A DNA stretch of 64,000 bases from Novosphingobium lentum NBRC 107847 (GTDB taxonomy: Bacteria > Pseudomonadota > Alphaproteobacteria > Sphingomonadales > Sphingomonadaceae), in contig NZ_BCTW01000002.1 in the NCBI RefSeq assembly GCF_001590965.1, positions 124,001-188,000 of the forward strand, in the 5' to 3' direction. Below, one piece after another: positions 60,569 to 64,000 of the stretch. Every line of letters starts with the position of its first letter. The stretch's first letter is position 1. The position numbers were made by a program, and so were the translations under genes. The notes below the pieces were generated by a model, which was not told the DNA's origin, made no database searches, and saw only the letters and a list, made by a program, of their open reading frames with translations.

Positions 60569-61191
60569 GCAGGAACCTCGCGTAATTCTTCGCGGGCGTG
60601 CCGAAGAATTTGCCATCCCCCGCTGATCGCCAGAGCAGCCATCATGCCTGCCACAACAAGATCGGGCCATGCCTGGCCTGTCCCGAATACGCCCAGAGCT
60701 GCAACCATCACGGCAATGTTGCCGATGGCGTCGTTGCGCGAGCATATCCAGACCGAACGCATATTCGCGTCGCCCGTGCGGAACTGGTAAAGCAATAAGG
60801 CAATGCCAAGGTTCGCCGCCAGCGCCAACATCCCGATTACACCCATCGTCCGGGGCTCAGGTGCAGCGCCATGGAGCGCCGCGAGAATTGCGGTTGCCAG
60901 CACCCAGACACCAAAGGCCAAGAGCGTCAGTCCCTTCACAAAGGCGGAGCGCGCACGCCAGGCGAGGGCCATGCCCGCGACCGTCAGGCTGACAAGATAA
61001 TTGGCGCTATCGCCCAGAAAATCGAGCGCATCGGCTTGCAGCGCATGCGAATCCGCACTGGCACCCGCCAGAAATTCGACGACGAACATCACGACATTGA
61101 CGCCAAGCGCGATCCACAGGGCGCGGCGCCAGCGGGGATCATTGAGCGTTTTCGTACTCCCGCACGCGCTCGCACAGCAATCATCCGCCAT
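60565..61191 (-). CDS. short cation diffusion facilitator-type transporter
   Basis: The 208-residue protein has six hydrophobic segments of the CDF family: LWIALGVNVVMFVVEFLAG, ALQADALDFLGDSANYLVSL with the metal-site Asp residues, and SVWICSRNDAIGNIAVMVAA with a further site. It ends soon after, without the usual cytoplasmic C-terminal domain of about 80-90 residues. The N-terminus has a Cys cluster (MADDCCASACG). The ATG at 61191 stands behind a strong GGAGGA; the frame from 61281 would run through the operator. It is the first gene of the czc operon and under the MerR-type promoter. Confidence 0.88.
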   Translation of the reverse strand: MADDCCASACGSTKTLNDPRWRRALWIALGVNVVMFVVEFLAGASADSHALQADALDFLGDSANYLVSLTVAGMALAWRARSAFVKGLTLLAFGVWVLATAILAALHGAAPEPRTMGVIGMLALAANLGIALLLYQFRTGDANMRSVWICSRNDAIGNIAVMVAALGVFGTGQAWPDLVVAGMMAALAISGGWQILRHAREELREVPA

Positions 61192-61225
61192 CGCATTCCT
61201 CCTCGACACGTCCGAGTCGAAACCC

Positions 61226-61256
61226 CATATGCACCCTGTAGCAACTACAGGGTCAA
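61226..61256 (-). promoter_or_regulatory. MerR-type promoter/operator between the CDF and merR genes
   Basis: On the minus strand the -35 TTGACC (plus 61251-61256) and the -10 CATATG (61226-61231) are separated by 19 bases. A perfect dyad, ACCCTGTAG (61233-61241) and CTACAGGGT (61245-61253), fills the spacer. Long spacers with such a dyad are the hallmark of MerR-activated promoters, which the regulator twists into an active form when metal binds. It drives the CDF-czcBCA-czcP operon. Confidence 0.92.
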
Positions 61257-61259
61257 GCG

Positions 61260-61676
61260 ATGCAGATCGGTGCACTGGCAAAAGCGACTGCGACCAAAGT
61301 GGAAACCGTCCGCTTTTATGAAAAGGCGGGACTACTGCCGCCGCCCGCGCGGACCGATGCCAATTATCGCAGCTATGGCTCTGCGCACCTCCAGCGCCTG
61401 TCCTTCATTCGCCGCGCGCGCGATCTGGGGTTCAGCCTCGATGCCGTGCGCGACCTGCTTGAGCTGGCCGATGATCGCGCCAAACCGTGTGGTGCGGTTG
61501 ATGCGATTGCCAGCGGGCACTTGACCGAGGTCGAACGCAAAATCGCCGACCTTTGCGCGATGCGCGACGAGCTGAAGCGGGTGATTGGAAGCTGTCAGCG
61601 CGACACGGTCGCCGATTGCAAGATCATCGAAACATTGGGGCCGCGCGTTGCTGCGGACGCAGGAACACCAGCATGA
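61260..61676 (+). CDS. cadR: MerR-family metal regulator (CadR-like)
   Basis: This 138-residue regulator has the MerR N-terminus (MQIGALAKATATKVETVRFY, then YEKAGLLPPPARTDANYRSY) and a long dimer helix. Cysteines C77, C112 and C120 match the metal site of CadR/PbrR-type proteins, which respond to Cd, Zn or Pb. The ATG is only six bases after the operator dyad, with no Shine-Dalgarno sequence, so a leaderless message is likely. It diverges from the czc operon it probably controls. Its stop overlaps the start of the MFS gene (ATGA). Confidence 0.92.
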   Translation: MQIGALAKATATKVETVRFYEKAGLLPPPARTDANYRSYGSAHLQRLSFIRRARDLGFSLDAVRDLLELADDRAKPCGAVDAIASGHLTEVERKIADLCAMRDELKRVIGSCQRDTVADCKIIETLGPRVAADAGTPA

Positions 61677-63016
61677 TCTCAGTCCTCGCCAATCGCACCT
61701 ACCGCCATCTACTCGGTGCCCAGATAATCGCCCTGATCGGCACGGGGCTGGCGACCGTGGCGCTCGGGCTGCTGGCCTATGACCTCGCCGGGGGCGATGC
61801 CGGTGCCGTGCTGGGAACAGCGCTCGCAATCAAGATGGTCGCGTATATCGGCATCGCGCCGGTGGTTGGTGCCTTCGCCGACCGCTTGCCGCGCCGCGCC
61901 TTTCTCGTCGCAATGGACCTGGTGCGCGCTGCCGTCGCGCTCAGCCTGCCGTTCGTCGACCAGATCTGGCAAATTTATGTGCTGATCTTTGTGCTGCAAT
62001 CGGCCTCAGCCGCGTTCACCCCGACCTTCCAGGCAACGATCCCCGACGTGCTGCCCGATGAAGCCGACTATACCCGTGCGCTGTCGCTCTCTCGGCTGGC
62101 CTATGACATGGAGAGCTTGATCAGCCCGATCCTTGCGGCAGCGCTGCTCTCGGTGATCAGTTTCCACTGGCTGTTCGCCGGAACTTCGATCGGCTTCATC
62201 TGCTCTGCCCTGCTGGTCGTATCGGTCGCGCTGCCGCGCTCGCCTGCCAAACCGCGCGCGGGTGGCATCTGGACCAAGACCACGCGCGGCCTCAGGATTT
62301 ACCTCAAGACGCCGCGGCTCAAGGGCTTGCTCGCACTCAGCCTGGCCTCGGCGGCGGCAAGCTCGATGGTGATCGTCAACACCGTCGTCATTGTGCGGGG
62401 CAACCTCGGCTTTGGCCAAAAGGAAGTGGCGCTAACGCTCGCGGCCTATGGCTTCGGCTCAATGCTGGCCGCGTTCTTCATCCCGCGCTTGCTGGACAAG
62501 GTCAGCGATCGGACCTTGATGGCGAGTGCGGCGGCGCTGCTGACCACCGGCCTCGTCGCGATGGCGGTGCTTACCTCGCTGTTCGGAAAAACCGCAGAGT
62601 ATTGGCCGCTGCTGCTGGCGGGCTGGTTCGTCCTCGGTATCGCCTATTCAATGAGCGTCACGCCGTCCGGTCGGCTCCTGCGCCGCTCGGCCAATGCCGA
62701 TGACCGCCCTGCCGTCTTCGCTGCCCAGTTCGCGCTCAGTCACGGCTGCTGGCTGATCTGTTATCCAATAGCCGGGCAAATCGGGGCGGGCGTCGGTCAG
62801 GTCGCGGCATTCGGTGTGCTCGCACTTGTCGCGGGCGTCGGAACCGTCGCGGCCCTATGGATTTGGCCCGCGCACGATCCCGAACTGGTGGCGCATAGCC
62901 ATGATGACCTTGCGCCGGGCCATGCGCATCTGCGTGAAGATCATGGGGCTGGGAAGGTGGCGGCTCATGCGTTCGTGATCGACGACATTCACCCAGATTG
63001 GCCGCGCGTGGCTTGA
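61673..63016 (+). CDS. MFS transporter with His-rich C-terminal tail
   Basis: This 447-residue protein has about 12 hydrophobic segments (for example HLLGAQIIALIGTGLATVAL and DRLPRRAFLVAMDLVRAAVA, with the MFS loop motif). It belongs to the enterobactin/MFS exporter-like group. The last 45 residues are cytoplasmic and rich in His (AHSHDDLAPGHAHLREDHG), suggesting metal binding. The ATG at 61673 overlaps the merR stop, so the regulator controls its own partner. Probable role: metal export or sensing aid. The frame runs upstream to 61553 inside merR. Confidence 0.87.
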   Translation: MISVLANRTYRHLLGAQIIALIGTGLATVALGLLAYDLAGGDAGAVLGTALAIKMVAYIGIAPVVGAFADRLPRRAFLVAMDLVRAAVALSLPFVDQIWQIYVLIFVLQSASAAFTPTFQATIPDVLPDEADYTRALSLSRLAYDMESLISPILAAALLSVISFHWLFAGTSIGFICSALLVVSVALPRSPAKPRAGGIWTKTTRGLRIYLKTPRLKGLLALSLASAAASSMVIVNTVVIVRGNLGFGQKEVALTLAAYGFGSMLAAFFIPRLLDKVSDRTLMASAAALLTTGLVAMAVLTSLFGKTAEYWPLLLAGWFVLGIAYSMSVTPSGRLLRRSANADDRPAVFAAQFALSHGCWLICYPIAGQIGAGVGQVAAFGVLALVAGVGTVAALWIWPAHDPELVAHSHDDLAPGHAHLREDHGAGKVAAHAFVIDDIHPDWPRVA

Positions 63017-63035
63017 GTCTGAGCTAACAGCCAGT

Positions 63036-64000
63036 TCACGCCGCCCTGACTTCCTTCATGACAAACGCGACGACAGCACCCGACGCGAAGGTTAATCCGC
63101 CAACGGCCAAAATGGCCGCGCCAAATCCATAAGCGTCCGCGATCAATCCTGCCCCCAAAGCTCCCACGGCATAGCCAAGATCACGCCAGAAGCGATAGAC
63201 GCTGAGCGAGCGGGCACGCCATTCGGGGCGGGAAGCATCGGATACGGCGGCGATCAGGCTTGGGTAAACCATTGCAGTGCCAATGCCGAGCAACAGGCTC
63301 GCAATGATCCAGATATGAAAATCATGGGTCATCGCAGTCAGTGACAGGCCCACCGCCTGAACCCACATCCCCGTGACGATCAGCCCCTTGCGACCGAGGC
63401 GATCACTCAAGGGGCCGGTGACAACCTGCAATAAGCCCCATGTTACGGGGTATACGGCTTTGAGAATGCCGATGCGCTCAACGCCAAGACCTAAACCTGA
63501 GAAGAAGAGCGGGAAGATGCCCCAGCTCATCCCGTCGTTGAGATTGTTGACCAGCCCTGCTTGGGACGCTGCAAACAGGTTGCGATCCCGGAATGAGGTC
63601 AGGGCAAACACTTCGCGGAAACTGATTGTCTGAGGTTTTTCCGCTTGGGCTGCCGATTCCAGTGCGACATGCCCACGAGTATCACGCACCAAAAACACCG
63701 AGAGGATAGCGCCCAATGCCGCATAGCCGATACCGAGATAGATCGGCACAGGCCGCAGCCCATAGCGCGCCGCCAGATAGCCCGTCGCAAGCGCAGTCAA
63801 TCCAACCGCAACATAGCCCGCAAACTCGTTCAGCCCCACTGCCAGCCCGCGCGACTTGGGACCGACAAGATCTACCTTCATAATCACCGTCATCGACCAG
63901 GCCAGCCCCTGATTGATGCCGAGCAGCGCATTCGCTGCGATGATCCAGCCCCAGCTTGGTGCCCAGATGATCAGGAACGGCACTGGCAGACCAAATGCCC
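63036..64000 (-). CDS. MFS transporter, partial (start beyond the right edge)
   Basis: At least 321 residues, with the frame open through base 64000 (residues AFGLPVPFLIIW before the listed internal GTG). Seven or more membrane segments are visible. The stretch ANALLGINQGLAWSMTVIMK and DLVGPKSRGLAVGLNEFAGY are typical of MFS members near the first half, and GPLSDRLGRKGLIVTGM is the second A-loop motif. It ends 20 bases after the other MFS gene in convergent arrangement. Substrate unknown. It may be part of the metal cargo or a separate gene. Confidence 0.85.
   Translation of the reverse strand, partial: AFGLPVPFLIIWAPSWGWIIAANALLGINQGLAWSMTVIMKVDLVGPKSRGLAVGLNEFAGYVAVGLTALATGYLAARYGLRPVPIYLGIGYAALGAILSVFLVRDTRGHVALESAAQAEKPQTISFREVFALTSFRDRNLFAASQAGLVNNLNDGMSWGIFPLFFSGLGLGVERIGILKAVYPVTWGLLQVVTGPLSDRLGRKGLIVTGMWVQAVGLSLTAMTHDFHIWIIASLLLGIGTAMVYPSLIAAVSDASRPEWRARSLSVYRFWRDLGYAVGALGAGLIADAYGFGAAILAVGGLTFASGAVVAFVMKEVRAA

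Noticed and set aside
1..64000. CRISPR arrays, rRNA genes and insertion sequences
   Set aside because: No regularly spaced direct repeats, no rRNA sequence and no transposase genes were seen.

Overview
The window looks like chromosomal DNA of a high-GC alphaproteobacterium, most likely a sphingomonad (Novosphingobium/Sphingobium type). This is inferred from an UrcA-family gene, a fused ThiS-ThiG, rpsI with an N-terminal extension, an EcfG-like promoter, and the general gene set. No 16S or other decisive marker is present, so the genus is a guess.

Region 1 (1-39346) is ordinary chromosome. From left to right: the start of a cytochrome P450 cut by the window edge; hemH with an abutting molybdenum hydroxylase large subunit; the Fe-S carrier apbC/mrp; hflK-hflC-degP (membrane and periplasmic protein quality control); a class A penicillin-binding protein; msrB; several small exported proteins of unknown role; an HxlR regulator; a lipid-kinase/phosphoesterase pair; a GAF-GAF-PAS adenylate cyclase with a coiled-coil partner; rplM-rpsI; ctaA; a MerC-like protein; thiSG; a GIY-YIG gene set among palindromic repeats; maeB; mutS; nupC; yhhQ; argB; yggT-folD; marC; a LON-N protein; a YbbN-like thioredoxin; and tRNA-Gly(GCC). 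Convergent gene ends carry hairpin repeats or intrinsic terminators.

Region 2 (39347-51991) begins exactly at the 3' end of tRNA-Gly and looks like the end of an integrated mobile element (ICE or integrated plasmid). No integrase is visible, so it probably lies outside the window. All eight genes point the same way: an ArdC-type antirestriction protein, a large ParB-like protein, three proteins I cannot name, a 1452-residue Strawberry-notch-like methylase/helicase, a Toprim primase-like protein, and a DUF2493/SLOG protein. This fits DNA handling and protection after conjugative entry. The spaces between the genes are unusually structured. Stems with GA-rich loops stand before ardC, parB and the helicase, terminator-like hairpins stand inside the operon, and a long imperfect inverted repeat fills the 325-base gap before the DUF2493 gene. 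These leaders are the best candidate for something undescribed.

Region 3 (52060-64000) is a heavy-metal efflux cargo, probably for Zn/Cd/Co. One leftward operon reads: truncated-type cation diffusion facilitator, His-rich exported protein, czcB, czcA, czcC, and a P1B-4 ATPase. A CadR-like MerR regulator and an MFS transporter with a His-rich tail diverge from it. The shared intergenic space holds a textbook MerR promoter: a 19-base spacer with a perfect 9-3-9 dyad. A second MFS gene runs off the right edge.
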